64,000 bases of DNA from Nelumbo lutea (GCA_022828595.1 JAKGHH010000005.1:67823655-67887654); one strand, 5' to 3'. Positions 44,070 through 54,288 are shown, counted from the stretch's first letter. Numbers and translations are program-made. Notes: generated by a model from the sequence alone, not told the origin.

Positions 44070-47000
44070 GTGGTAGGGCAAACTTCTGAACCAACCCATG
44101 CGACAGAGGGAGATCACATTGCATTCAATGGATTAACTAATGAACAGTGGTCCACTTTTCTTAATCTGTTGAATTCTTGCAAACCTAGCACAAACGAGAA
44201 GTTGACAGGTATGAATTGGATAATTGATATAGGAGCTTCGCACCATATGATAGGAAACCTGAACCACTTGCGTAATATCGAGACCGTAACCGGTTGTTAG
44301 GTTGGATTGCTCGATGGAAAGCATGTCATGGCAATAAAGAAAGGGACCGTCATTTTGAATGAGCACATGAAGCTTACTAATGTGCTTTATGTTCCTTGTT
44401 TGAATTGTAACTTGATATCCGTGTCGCAATTATTAGAAGAGTCAAATTGTAATATCCAATTCACTAATAAGTTTTGTGTTATACAGGACCGCATTTCGAG
44501 GATGGTGATTGGTGCGGGTGAACTACGCAAAGGGCTCTATTGCTTCAAAGGTGCATGCTCAAGCAAGGTTCACAAAGCAAAGGTTGAAGCTTCATACAAG
44601 TTATGGCACAAGAGAATGGGTCATCCCTCTGAAAAAGTAATTAAACTTCTTCCTTATTTGAATATTAGATGTGATAGTGGAAATAGGCTATGTGGTGTTT
44701 GTTCAAAAGCCAAACAGATAAGAGGTACGCTTGATTCTAGTGAAAACAATGCTAAAGGGACTTTCGATTTGATTCATTGTGATTTTTGGGGTTCGTACTC
44801 GGTACGGGCATCTTGTGGTGCCACGTATTTTTTTACCGTTATTGATGACTTCTCAAGAGCCATTTGGATATTCTTACTTAATGACAAAAGTGAAGTAGGC
44901 AAAACACTGCGGAACTTCTTCACTATGGTTAAACGCCAATATGAAAAACTGGTGAATATAGTTAGAAGCGACAATGGTACTGAATTTACTTGCTTGAAGG
45001 AATATTTCTCTGAGCAAGGTATAATACATCAGACCTCATGTGTTGAAACACCGCAGCAAAATAGACGTGTCGAGAGAAAGCATAGACATATACTGAATGT
45101 TGCTAGAGCTCTTAGATTTCAAGCCAATCTCCCTACTGAGTTTTGGGGAGAATGTATTATGACAGCTGGTTATCTGATCAACAGGACCCCCTCCACTCTC
45201 CTTTTGGGTAAATCGCCGTATGAGATGTTGTATGGGCAAAAACCAAGCTACAAACATATACACACATTTGGGTGTTTGTGTCATGCACGAAGCCTGAGCC
45301 GGACCAGGGACAAGTTTTCTAGTAGAGCTAGATGTTGTGTCTTTGTGGGATACCCCTTTGGCAAGAAGGGATGGAGAGTTTATGACTTAGAAAATAATGA
45401 ATACTTTGTTTCTAGGGATGTGGTGTTTTCAGAAACTGAGTTTCCTTATGCTATTGAAGAAAAACAAGTCGAACGTAAACCCGATGATGGTAATCTTGCT
45501 TATAACCAGGAGGAGATTGAAGAGTATGGCAAAGAGGATAGTAAGAGAGGAAGGGGTAATGGTATTCGTGAGATCATAAGAGAGACAGAACTAGGCGACA
45601 TGTGTGAAAATAATGAAGGGGAGCATGAAGTAAGGGGGGTTCTATGGAAGAAATGAATGCAGGGAATGAGCAACTTGGACGAAGCCATAGAGTGAAGCAT
45701 CCTTCCACCCGTCTCAAGGATTACGTCATATACACCACATGGTGTTCCGACCAAAATCTGAGCCCTTTTGCCAGTTCATCTCACCAATCTCACTCCTTAG
45801 GTACTCCCTATTCTATAACACATTATGTGAATTGTGATAAATTCTCTTTACGACACCGCTCTTTCTTAGAAGCTGTCACAGCTAATCATGAGCCCCAGAG
45901 CTATTCAGAGGCTATCAAGGACTCTCGTTGGAGAGAGGCAATGAGAAAGGAAATTGAAGCCTTAGAAAACAATAGAACCCGGACAATGGTGGACTTGCCG
46001 CCAAGGAAAAAGGCTCTCGGAAATAAATGGGTCTACAAGATAAAGTACCACTCAGATGGCACAATAGAGCGGTACAAGGCGCGTTTGGTGATATTCGGAA
46101 ACAAACAGGTTGAAGGGATAGACTAAAAGGAACATTTGCGCCTGTGGCAAAGATGGTTACAGTCCGTACATTCCTTGCAGTGGCTGCGGCTAAAAACTGG
46201 GAACTGCATCAGATGGATGTGCAGAACGTGTTCCTTCACGAAGATCTGCAAGAAGAAGTGTATATGAAGATGCCCCTAGATTTTCTTCGAGACTACTTGG
46301 GAAGGTGTGCAAGCTGCACAAGTCGCTTTATAGTTTGAAGCAGGCCCCTCGTTGCTGGTTTGCTAAACTAACAACAACCTTGAAACAGTATGGCTTTACC
46401 CAGTCACAATCTGATTACTCCTTGTGTACACTTCGATGGAAGCAGGAACAGTTGAATATCTTGGTGTACGTGGACGATCTTGTCATCTCTGGAAATAATG
46501 GCAATGTCATATGGAGATTCAAGAAGTATTTGAGCCAATGCTTCCACATGAAAGACTTGGGAGTTTTGAAGTATTTTTTAGGAGTGGACGTTGCCAGAAG
46601 CCAGAAAGGTATTGTTCTTTGTCAGCGGAAGTATGCTTTGGATATCATATCAGAAACTAGATTGCTAGGATCTAAGCCAGCTGGACTTCCCCTGGAACAA
46701 AATCTTAAATTAGCTCTGGCAGATGGTCCTCTGATGATGAAACCAAAGAGTTCCAAGAGGCTTGTGGGTCATTTAATTTACTTAACCATTACTTGTTCTG
46801 AATTGTCCTACTGTGTAAATGTGCTTGCTCAATTTATGCAGAACCCCCGTGAAGAACACTAGGAGGCAGCTTTACGTGTGGTGCGATATTTGAAAGGTAA
46901 CCCGGGATAGGGAATTTTCCTTCCAGCTGACAATGATCTTCGATTGTATGCTTACTGTGATTCTGACTGGGCCGAGTGTCCACTAACACGACACTCTCTC

Positions 47001-47435
47001 ACTAGATACTTTGTATTATTGGGACAAGCACCTATCTCGTGGAAGACAAAGAAGCAACTTACAGTATCCAGATCATCGGCCGAGGCGGAATACAAGTCTA
47101 TGGCAACAACTGCATGTGAATTGAAATGGTTAAAGGGGTTGTAGCATTCGTTAGGAGTTGGTCATCCTGATCCTATGCAATTACACTGTGATAGTCAAGC
47201 AGCCTTGCATATCGCTGCAAATCCGGTCTTCCATGAGAGGACTAAACACATTGAAGTAGATTGTCACTTTGTCCGCAATGAAATTCAAAATGGGAATATA
47301 CGACCTTCCTACATCAAGACTTACGAGCAACTTGCTGATATGATTACGAAGGCCCTGGGCAGGCAACCATTCGAGCATCTTCTTGCCAAGTTGGCATTTC
47401 CCGTTTACATGCTCCAACTTGAGGGGGGGTATTAA
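44070..47435 (+). pseudogene. pol of Copia at 42,458 (protease, integrase, reverse transcriptase, RNase H)
   Basis: Protease: WIIDIGASHHM near 44,220, where the usual D-S-G reads D-I-G, so the active site is lost. A 449-codon open stretch (44,307-45,656) carries LWHKRMGHPSEKV, CGVCSKAKQ and the integrase core with LIHCDFWG, IVRSDNGTEFT and RRVERKHRH, keeping D-D-E. Reverse transcriptase: KWVYKIKYHSDGTIERYKA near 46,030, [19 protein letters not shown] near 46,208, [12 protein letters not shown] near 46,323 and the catalytic YVDDLVISGN near 46,467. RNase H: YCDSDWAECPLTR near 46,953, SSAEAEYKSM near 47,080, [15 protein letters not shown] near 47,178 and [12 protein letters not shown]. The frame ends Tyr-stop on the first six bases of the 3' LTR (TATTAA). 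Confidence 0.92.
47421..47429 (+). other. polypurine tract of Copia at 42,458
   Basis: GAGGGGGGG lies directly before the 3' LTR, inside the last pol codons. Confidence 0.85.
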
Positions 47436-47496
47436 GCCCGCGCCCGTGATAGAAGATATAGAAAGAAAATCTTTCCCTTCAAACTCTAGTTTCTCG
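47430..47496 (+). repeat. 3' LTR of Copia at 42,458 (67 bp, internally deleted)
   Basis: Starts TATTAAGCCCGCGCCC, ends AGTTTCTCG, followed by GATCT. It lacks about 183 bp present in the 5' LTR; the part lost holds the leader-side unique sequence and the AT run. Confidence 0.85.
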
Positions 47497-47501
47497 GATC
47501 T

Positions 47502-48603
47502 AAAACCTTTAACATTGGAATGGATCACGTACTTTTGAGAGATCTAGTAGATTCCGATCAAATTCGGATTATAATTGATTATTAAAAGATTTAAATAAAT
47601 TAGACTAAAAAGTTATCAAAATATTATATATTAATAATAAAATGAGTTAAAAATGACTTTAATATTATATTGTAGGAACAAAATGAATAGAAAATTACTT
47701 ATATAAAACTTGAATCTAGTACGTACATATGACCATATATATTTGAATCAAATCAAATCGGATGATATCAGATCGAATTTAAATATGGATAATCGGAAAC
47801 AATTTGCAGCCATTAAATGTTTAAAAAGAATGTTCCTGTCAAAGACTAAATAATCAAATAATAAATAACAAGGATCGAACAGATAGTTGGCGAGAAATGT
47901 ATTTCCAATTGTTAAGGAATAACTTTAAAAATAAAATGAAAATGTTTAACAACCCCAATCGCTTTCACTTCCATTGTTTACCTACCCTCCACCTTTTGTT
48001 TATCGGAAGTGTCTTAGCTGTTACAAATGAATCTAGTACATACATCCATTGCTTTTGCCCTGTTATTGCATTTGGGAAAACTTATGCAGCTGTCAGAACC
48101 ATTGATGCAGATATCAGGGATGTGATTCAGGCTTTGCCATGATCAACCTTGATGGGAGTTGACAGGGTTATCATATGGTTGGACGTTTACCAATCATGGC
48201 AGGAATAGACTTTATTTGAACTTATATTATACCCAAACCAATACTTTATCTTTCGCATATTCATGTATGTAGTCCGTAGGTATAAGACACCTAAGCTTAC
48301 ACTTAGAAAGGGGAAGAGATGTCTTATGGGTAAATCCAATTAACAAGTCATATATATTACAAACAAAAGTCAATAATAATAAGGCATACAGAACTATGGG
48401 CTTGAGAAAACAAAACTACCGTTTTATAAAAGACATGTTAAGATGAAGAGTAGAAACACGTAATAATAATATGATTACATTTTTTATTAAATAAATTAGT
48501 TATATTTCTTTATTATGTTAATTATTTTTTATTATTTTATCACTTTGCATTTGTACAGGTTTAGATTCTTATTAGTTTTCTATAAAATGCTATGAAACAT
48601 ATG
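47502..48603. other. AT-rich spacer, nothing recognised
   Basis: Non-coding. The frame at 47,897-48,142 has no recognisable family. Confidence 0.55.
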
Positions 48604-48674
48604 GTAATTGTAGCATAGTGGCAAAGTATTCCTGCCTGTCACGCAGGCGATCCTGGTTCAATCCCTAACAATTA
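48604..48674 (+). tRNA. tRNA-Asp(GTC)-like relic, T-arm decayed
   Basis: Clear resemblance to tRNA-Asp: D-arm region TAGCATAGTGG, anticodon arm CCTGC-CTGTCAC-GCAGG with anticodon GTC, and a B-box-like GGTTCAATCCC. The T stem (CCTGG against CCTAA) has lost three of five pairs. The acceptor, however, pairs GTAATTG with CAATTA over six positions, unlike the standard GTCGTTG/CAACGGC. There is no clear T-run right after it. Most likely a pseudogene. Confidence 0.6.
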
Positions 48675-50807
48675 GAATGTTTATGGGCCGGGTCGGGTTT
48701 CGCTTTGATTTTTGTCAAAATTTTAATGGGCCCAGTCCAAAGCCCGAGTGCAACACTATGTAAAATCAGGCCCAAAGTTCAACCCATGAACAGGTCTACT
48801 GACAAGTATGGCGTGTCTTTCGGTTGTTTATAAGCCGGGAATATTGAAAATCAGTCTATTTTTGTTTAACATATGGAAAATTTAACCGCCAAAAGAGAAG
48901 ATGCTGAAACGTTCAAGAATCCTATTTTTGGCTGATTTCGAGAAGCTCCAAATGAAGCTTCTCACATCTTTTGTGTTTTAATCTTTCACGAAAAGACCCG
49001 AAACGATACAGAAAATATGCACGTCTACCAAATAAGTCTTTAGACTGCCCAAATCTTATGTCAAAAACTCAATGCCTTTTTTGAATGTTAGAGCTACAAG
49101 AATATCTTCTCAAAAGCTTGCCAAATTGAAAAGACATGATATTATAAAGGCTTTGACTCATTACAATCCCATGGATTTTGGTGAAAATCTATTTCATTGG
49201 TTCTTACCTTTATTATGCCAGTTGATTAATTGTAAGTGTTTTTTTTTTATATGATGTTTTTTCGATATTATAATCGAATTCATAATTTTGATAATAAAAA
49301 ACTCTGAAAACCCATACAAACATCACTAAGAATGATTTTCTGGGACGATTGGTCATTCTCCCTATATTAATTGAACAAAACAACGCAGGTATTAACTCTG
49401 GTTAGGACTCAAAAGCCTGGAACAAGGACAACAATGTCTTTAAATCTTTTAAATTCGAAAAACCTACAAGAACGACTATAGGAAAACGAGTCATCATTTT
49501 TCTTGATGGAAGCCAAACTGAATCAATTTAAGCAAATTACTAATCTTGGTTTTCCTCTAAAGTACAGAAACGCATCATGGCTCAAAATCTAGTTCTGAAC
49601 TTGTTTACGACGTCTTCAGCGCCAACCCTCTAATCATGAAAACGACTGTATTCTGTTTGACCCACACAATTATTACAAAAATACACAATGCAGAATTTTG
49701 AATTTCAGCCCCCTATAAATCACATCCTGTCCGTGAATTTAATATTAATTCACGGTGAAGATGCATTCCCGCTGTACTTTGGAGCTAGAGAATTCCCACG
49801 GTCCAATTGGCAATTGGGTCAAGTAAAGAGCTTTCCCTGTTTCCGGTTTCCCACACGAATGACGACGAATCCACCTATTTCATATAAAGCCGAAAGATCT
49901 TTGTGGCCCCCACCCCTTCCACATCTGACACTCCTTCAGACTGCCCCATCCATCACATAACGGTCCATCCCCACACAATGCACGCGGTGGGGCTTTCTCG
50001 CGTGCGGGCGGGCAAAGTGCGAGTTATTTCATTCATTCTTTAATGAGTGCAGTAAAAGAAAGTCGGTAGGGAAATTTTATTAGAGAAAAAGTAACCCAAA
50101 TTAGACATAAAATGGAGAAGTATGCTTAATGAGTGCGGTAAAAGACAATAATTTGTCTTAAAAAGTAATCCAACCAGAACAATGAAACACAGTTCGCAAA
50201 AGTCAGTGGCTTACCACCCATGACTGTGCTACTGCTGACTTATAGTGTGTTTGATGTGAATTTTGGGGCATTCTCACAATTAACCTTGCTTGCATTACTT
50301 CCTCTTCCTTTGTTATTCTTTTTTTTTATCAAAAGCTAACAAAATTAAGATTAAGGGATTTTACGTTCAGCTTTTGAAATTCATGCCAGCAACCCGAGAA
50401 GAAAAAAATGTTTATTGTTTATATTTGTATCAGGGGATGGGATGATGACTGACCAAGGAACAGAGTTGAACAAGAAATCATGGTCATTAGCCACTGTTGG
50501 TCCTCAGCCATTTTCAAATTTTGGGAGGGGGTGTAGAATGTATATGGAATTATGGATCTACTTCTCCAAAGTCCAAACTGCATTTTGAGGCTTATCAGCC
50601 CAGTCGGAGGCATTCCATGGTTAAACTCAAATCAGTGAATTTTGAGTGGGGTATTGCAAGAGGAAGAGAAAATAGATTCGAGAATATCTGCTGGTGATTT
50701 TTTCATTCTGAGTTTTTTCTATTGCGAAAAAAAAAAGAAACAAATTAAAAAATTGACAAAAACAGATTCGAGAATATCTAAGATGAGAGGGACCGGGAAT
50801 ACTTATT
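48675..50807. other. spacer, nothing coding
   Basis: Contains a GGGCC-rich repeat piece at 48,680-48,800 that also occurs near 21,028 (shared TTTTGTCAAAATTT and GGCCCA). A piece with AGCCCCCTAT and GTGAATTTAAT (49,707-49,740) is shared with 20,265. A (T)n run lies near 49,238. No gene is supported, including the frames at 49,072, 49,688 and 50,497. Confidence 0.5.
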
Positions 50808-50875
50808 TCTGGTGTAGTATAGTTGTGAGTATTCCTGTCACGCGGGTAACCCGGGTTCGATCCCCGGCAACGGTG
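50808..50875 (+). pseudogene. tRNA-Asp pseudogene with a 4-nt deletion
   Basis: Matches tRNA-Asp(GTC) from GTAGTATAG onward but lacks four bases of the 5' side of the anticodon stem (ATTCC-TGTCACGCGGG), so that stem cannot form. The acceptor 5' strand is also changed. The T-arm and a following T-run are intact. It stands at the left end of the tRNA-Asp array. Confidence 0.85.
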
Positions 50876-50993
50876 TCTCACTTTTTAGCATTAAAAGATT
50901 AAAGGTCTGAAAATCGTAAAATGATCATCAAGAATTCCTTTTGGGAGTGAATAGATCAATAATTTTACTTTGTTTTAGCAAGACACGCAAATT

Positions 50994-51065
50994 GTCGTTG
51001 TAGTATAGTGGTGAGTATTCCCGCCTGTCACGCGGGTGACCCGGGTTCGATCCCCGGCAACGGCG
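50994..51065 (+). tRNA. tRNA-Asp (anticodon GTC), copy 1
   Basis: A 72-nt perfect-looking gene. Acceptor GTCGTTG pairs with CAACGGC, with G73 as the discriminator base; the anticodon loop CTGTCAC carries GTC between CCCGC and GCGGG; the T-arm has GGTTCGATCCC (B box). A TTTT Pol III terminator lies shortly after. No intron. Likely functional. Confidence 0.97.
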
Positions 51066-51184
51066 TCTCACTCTTTTAGCATTAAAAGATTAAAGGTCTG
51101 AAAATCGTAAAATGATCATCAAGAATTCCTTTTGGGAGTGAGTAGATCAATAATTTTACTTTATTTTAGCAAGACACGCAAATT

Positions 51185-51256
51185 GTCGTTGTAGTATAGT
51201 GGTGAGTATTCCCGCCTGTCACGCGGGTGACCCGGGTTCGATCCCCGGCAACGGCG
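51185..51256 (+). tRNA. tRNA-Asp (anticodon GTC), copy 2
   Basis: Identical to copy 1 over all 72 bases as read. It lies 191 bp downstream with nearly identical flanks and a TTTTTT terminator. Likely functional. Confidence 0.97.
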
Positions 51257-51340
51257 TCTCACTTTTTTAGCAAATCGTAAAATGATCATCAAGAATTCTT
51301 TTTGGGAGTGAGTAGATCAATAATTTTACTTTGTTTTAGC

Positions 51341-51378
51341 GACACGCGGGTGACCCGGGTTCGATCCCCGGAAACGGC
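51341..51378 (+). pseudogene. 3' fragment of tRNA-Asp
   Basis: Begins GACACGCGGGTGACCCGGG and ends GGAAACGGCG. The 5' half up to the anticodon is gone. The upstream flank up to TTTTAGC matches the other units, so the loss joined the flank to the anticodon arm, probably through the shared ACACGC/TCACGC. Confidence 0.9.
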
Positions 51379-51456
51379 GTCTCACTTTTTGGTATTAAAA
51401 AAAATCTGAAAATCATAAAAAGATCATCAAAAATTCTTTTTGAGGGTGAGTAGATC

Positions 51457-52349
51457 GAGACCGGATCTGCTCCTCACACGCAGATCGTACCATTCATTGG
51501 GAGTGACGTGTGACATTCCTTAATAAGTAATTTTATATTTATATAAAATTTAATAAATACTACTAATATTAATATTTATATTTATATTATTAATAACTTT
51601 ACTAATATTTATATTATTAATAATTTTATATTTTTATAAAATTTATTACAAAATTATATACTAATAATATAAATTATAATTTTATGGATTATTCAATTTA
51701 ATAAAAAATTTAACATTAAAATATTAAAATATTGTTTAAATACTTCAATAACTAAATATCCTAAATAAAACATATTTAATATTATGTAATCACTTTAAAA
51801 TAAATAAAAATCAAATAACAAAAATTTTAAATATGTAAATAACTAAATATTTTAAATAGCAAAACTTTTAAGACAACTAAATTTTAAATAGTTAAAATAA
51901 CGAAATTATGTAAGAAATTTTTAAAAATTGTAAAAAGTAAAAAATAATTATAATGTATTTCATAATATTCAAATTAATAATAATTTAATATTTTACAAAA
52001 TTAATAACAAATTTATGTAATAATAGTATAAACTAACAGGGACATGTGCGGTGCACGGGCTTTGTTAAAACAATTTCAGGCAATAGAGCTAGGGGTGCAA
52101 GTTGGGTGTATCCAATTCAAGCCCGACTCAGTTCAATCAAAGTTTTTGCACAGGGTGGGTTTGAGTTTTTGAACATTAAGATGGGCTTGAAAAAAAAAAC
52201 TCAAGTCTAAACTAAACGTAGATTGGGCTTAGGTTGAGGCCTCGGGTACTGATCCGATGCAATTTAATTATATATATATATATAATTATCAACTTATTCT
52301 ATTTAGAAATTGAGCTACAAAGCTCAATATGTCCAAGCCTACCCCAAGT
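51457..52349. other. AT-rich spacer and GGCTTGGGC-type repeat
   Basis: Starts with a 23-base segment inverse to 40,174-40,196, then very AT-rich DNA (51,520-52,030). Near 52,050 a GTGCACGGGCTTTGTTAAA motif occurs, with a similar one near 52,778. From 52,090 to 52,350 lies a repeat like those at 15,200 and 31,130. No coding sequence. Confidence 0.55.
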
Positions 52350-52746
52350 AGGGATGGCAACAAAAAACCCGCATCTAATTTTCTATTATTTCTTGTTATA
52401 TAAAAGCAATAAATAAGTAAAATAATATAAATAAACAATAAATTTTCCAATTATTTGATTAAGATGTAAAAAAAACATAAACTATCAATTATCCTTTACA
52501 TCTAATTCAAAATAATATTAAATTTAATACCTAGGACATAAAATTTATTTGCTTTCCAACGATATGCTGGTTAATGGGGTTGGGTTTAACCCCTAATATT
52601 GTACCCTACTCATAACGTATGTGTTGTAGAACACCAAAACCTAACTTGCCCCAAAACCCATCATTCAAAAAAAAAAAAGAAAAAAGCACCCTATCAAGGT
52701 GGGTATTGGTGGATACTCACTAGGGAGGGTAGAAATTGTCATCCCT
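52350..52746. mobile_element. MITE, second member of the AGGGATGGCAA family
   Basis: Begins AGGGATGGCAAC and ends ATTGTCATCCCT, inverted ends like the element at 15,923. The interior is AT-rich with a (A)n run near 52,668. No target duplication is recognisable. Confidence 0.65.
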
Positions 52747-53112
52747 AAGCCTAAAGCCTAAAATGCCCTAGGTTGTGCGATGCACAGGCTTTGTTAAGAG
52801 AAAGCTAAACAATAAAAACTCATAAGAGTAGACAATTGTTTTTATATTTTAACCTTTTAAATAATTAATATTTAGTTATATTTTATATACTATTTTAATA
52901 ATTTTTTACAATACAAAAATAACATTAATTAATTTCAACTAGGTTGTTAATCAAACTGGTGAAATCGACCAACACGACCCAATTCGACTTGAATTGGTCG
53001 GTTTTCAAGTATTTCTGGTGGATTTCAATTAAGCAATTTCCCAACCTAACTAGATTGGGTTTATTTTATCAGCTTGTAAAATATCTCTCTCCTAGTTTCC
53101 CCTATCTCGAGT

Positions 53113-53536
53113 AGGGGTGTTCAACATTATAGGGGTGTTGTTTGGACTGGATTTGGTCCAATCCGATCTAGTCCAATGTGAGTACAAATGGACTAGGTCC
53201 AATTGAATCCAATGAATAATTTGGACCATTTTGGACCGGCCCAATTCAATGTTCAGATTGTCCAATTTGTTCAAATTCATTTTAATTTAGATTGGTTTCA
53301 ACTCAAACCCGGTCCATTGACACCTATATTCTTATCTTATATCAATGGACCGGATATTGGCATAATCCAACTAAATCCAATATAAGTTTATTATGGACAA
53401 ACAAGATCCGGTCCAATCTAATTAATATTTTAGACTAGATTGATCCAATCCACCATCTTTTTGGCCTGTCCAATCCGTCCAAATTGATTTTGGATTGGAC
53501 GTAGTCCAGTGCAAAACTGGTTCATTGACACCCTTA
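53113..53536. mobile_element. MITE, AGGGGTGT family, copy in the right part
   Basis: Left end AGGGGTGTTCAACATTATA (a second AGGGGTGTTG at 53,131), right end CATTGACACCCTT. The interior is full of GGTCCAAT/ATTGGACC motifs. Family also at 21,281 and, more loosely, 37,443. Confidence 0.6.
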
Positions 53537-53675
53537 TCATCAAAAACCAAAAGGATGAACTGAATCAAGAAAGCCTAACCAATCAATTCAATATTTATGA
53601 AAAACAGAAGGACCAATTTAATTTTCGATCAACCTAAAAAAACTGTAGTTAACCAAACCGACTGGTATATATTTT

Positions 53676-53680
<5 letters not shown>

Positions 53681-53716
<36 letters not shown>
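53681..53716. repeat. (AT)n microsatellite
   Basis: An uninterrupted AT run of about 36 bases in AT-rich spacer. Confidence 0.95.
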
Positions 53717-53718
<2 letters not shown>

Positions 53719-53880
53719 CTATATTATATATAAATATATAAATGCATTATATAATATATTATTTATAATATATTGTAAATATAAAAAAACAAAAAACTGA
53801 ATAATCAAACCGGTTAACGAGTGGTACCGATTCTGTTTCAGAAAGAGCCTACACTTTGGTTAAACGAACCATGAGACCCT

Positions 53881-54276
53881 AATCTCAAGTTCCCAAGTAG
53901 TCATCTTAAAATTTCTCTAGAATGTTTTTATCCTCACGTTTTCTCTCCCCTTAACTTTTTTCACATTTCCAATTACCTAAACCTTCTCTTAAAATTTTGA
54001 ATAAAAAAAAAGAAAAAGAAAAACGCCTAAACTATCTAGCATTCCCACCATCTAATGCTTTATTTACAATCTCTCTCTCTCTCTAATCTCAAGTTCCCAA
54101 GTAGTCATCTTAAAATTTCTCTAGAATGTTTTTATCCTCATGTTCTTTCTCTCCCCTTAACTTTTTTCACATTTCCAATTACCTAAACCTTCTGTTAAAA
54201 TTTTGAATAAAAAAAAAAGAAAAAGAAAAACGCCTAAACTATATAGCATTCCCACCATCTAATGCTTTATTTACAA

Positions 54277-54288
<12 letters not shown>
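53881..54288. repeat. 204-bp tandem duplication
   Basis: Two nearly identical copies start AATCTCAAGTTCCCAAGTAG at 53,881 and 54,085. They share ACGCCTAAACTAT and end in CT microsatellites. Few differences (for example one extra A in an A-run), so fairly recent. Confidence 0.95.

Larger units (their letters stand above)
42458..47496 (+). mobile_element. Ty1/copia retrotransposon with TA...CA LTRs downstream of the pseudogene, dead
   Basis: The 5.0-kb element is flanked by the 5-bp duplication GATCT (42,453-42,457 and 47,497-47,501). LTRs start TATTAAGCC; the 5' LTR ends TTTTTCA, the 3' LTR ends TTTCTCG (a changed last base). Copia order of domains is clear. Like the element at 31,930 it has TA rather than TG at the LTR start, but its proteins differ clearly, so the two are separate families. 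Confidence 0.93.
50876..51450 (+). repeat. tandem array of the tRNA-Asp unit, 191-bp period
   Basis: Each unit has the tRNA, a T-run, then AAAATCGTAAAATGATCATC, AGAATTC.TTTTGGGAGTGA and TTTACTTTGTTTTAGC. Two full units and two broken ones are present. Decay increases toward both ends. The fourth unit's flank has several changes. Confidence 0.93.

Noticed and set aside
43599..44117. 172-codon minus-strand frame over Copia gag
   Set aside because: Antisense shadow of gag. No family resemblance.
47897..48142. 81-codon frame after the Copia element
   Set aside because: Some resemblance to LINE RNase H style was considered, but no catalytic motif order can be shown.
48604..48674. Functional tRNA-Asp gene
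   Set aside because: Three of five T-stem pairs are lost and there is no clear terminator. Kept as a relic.
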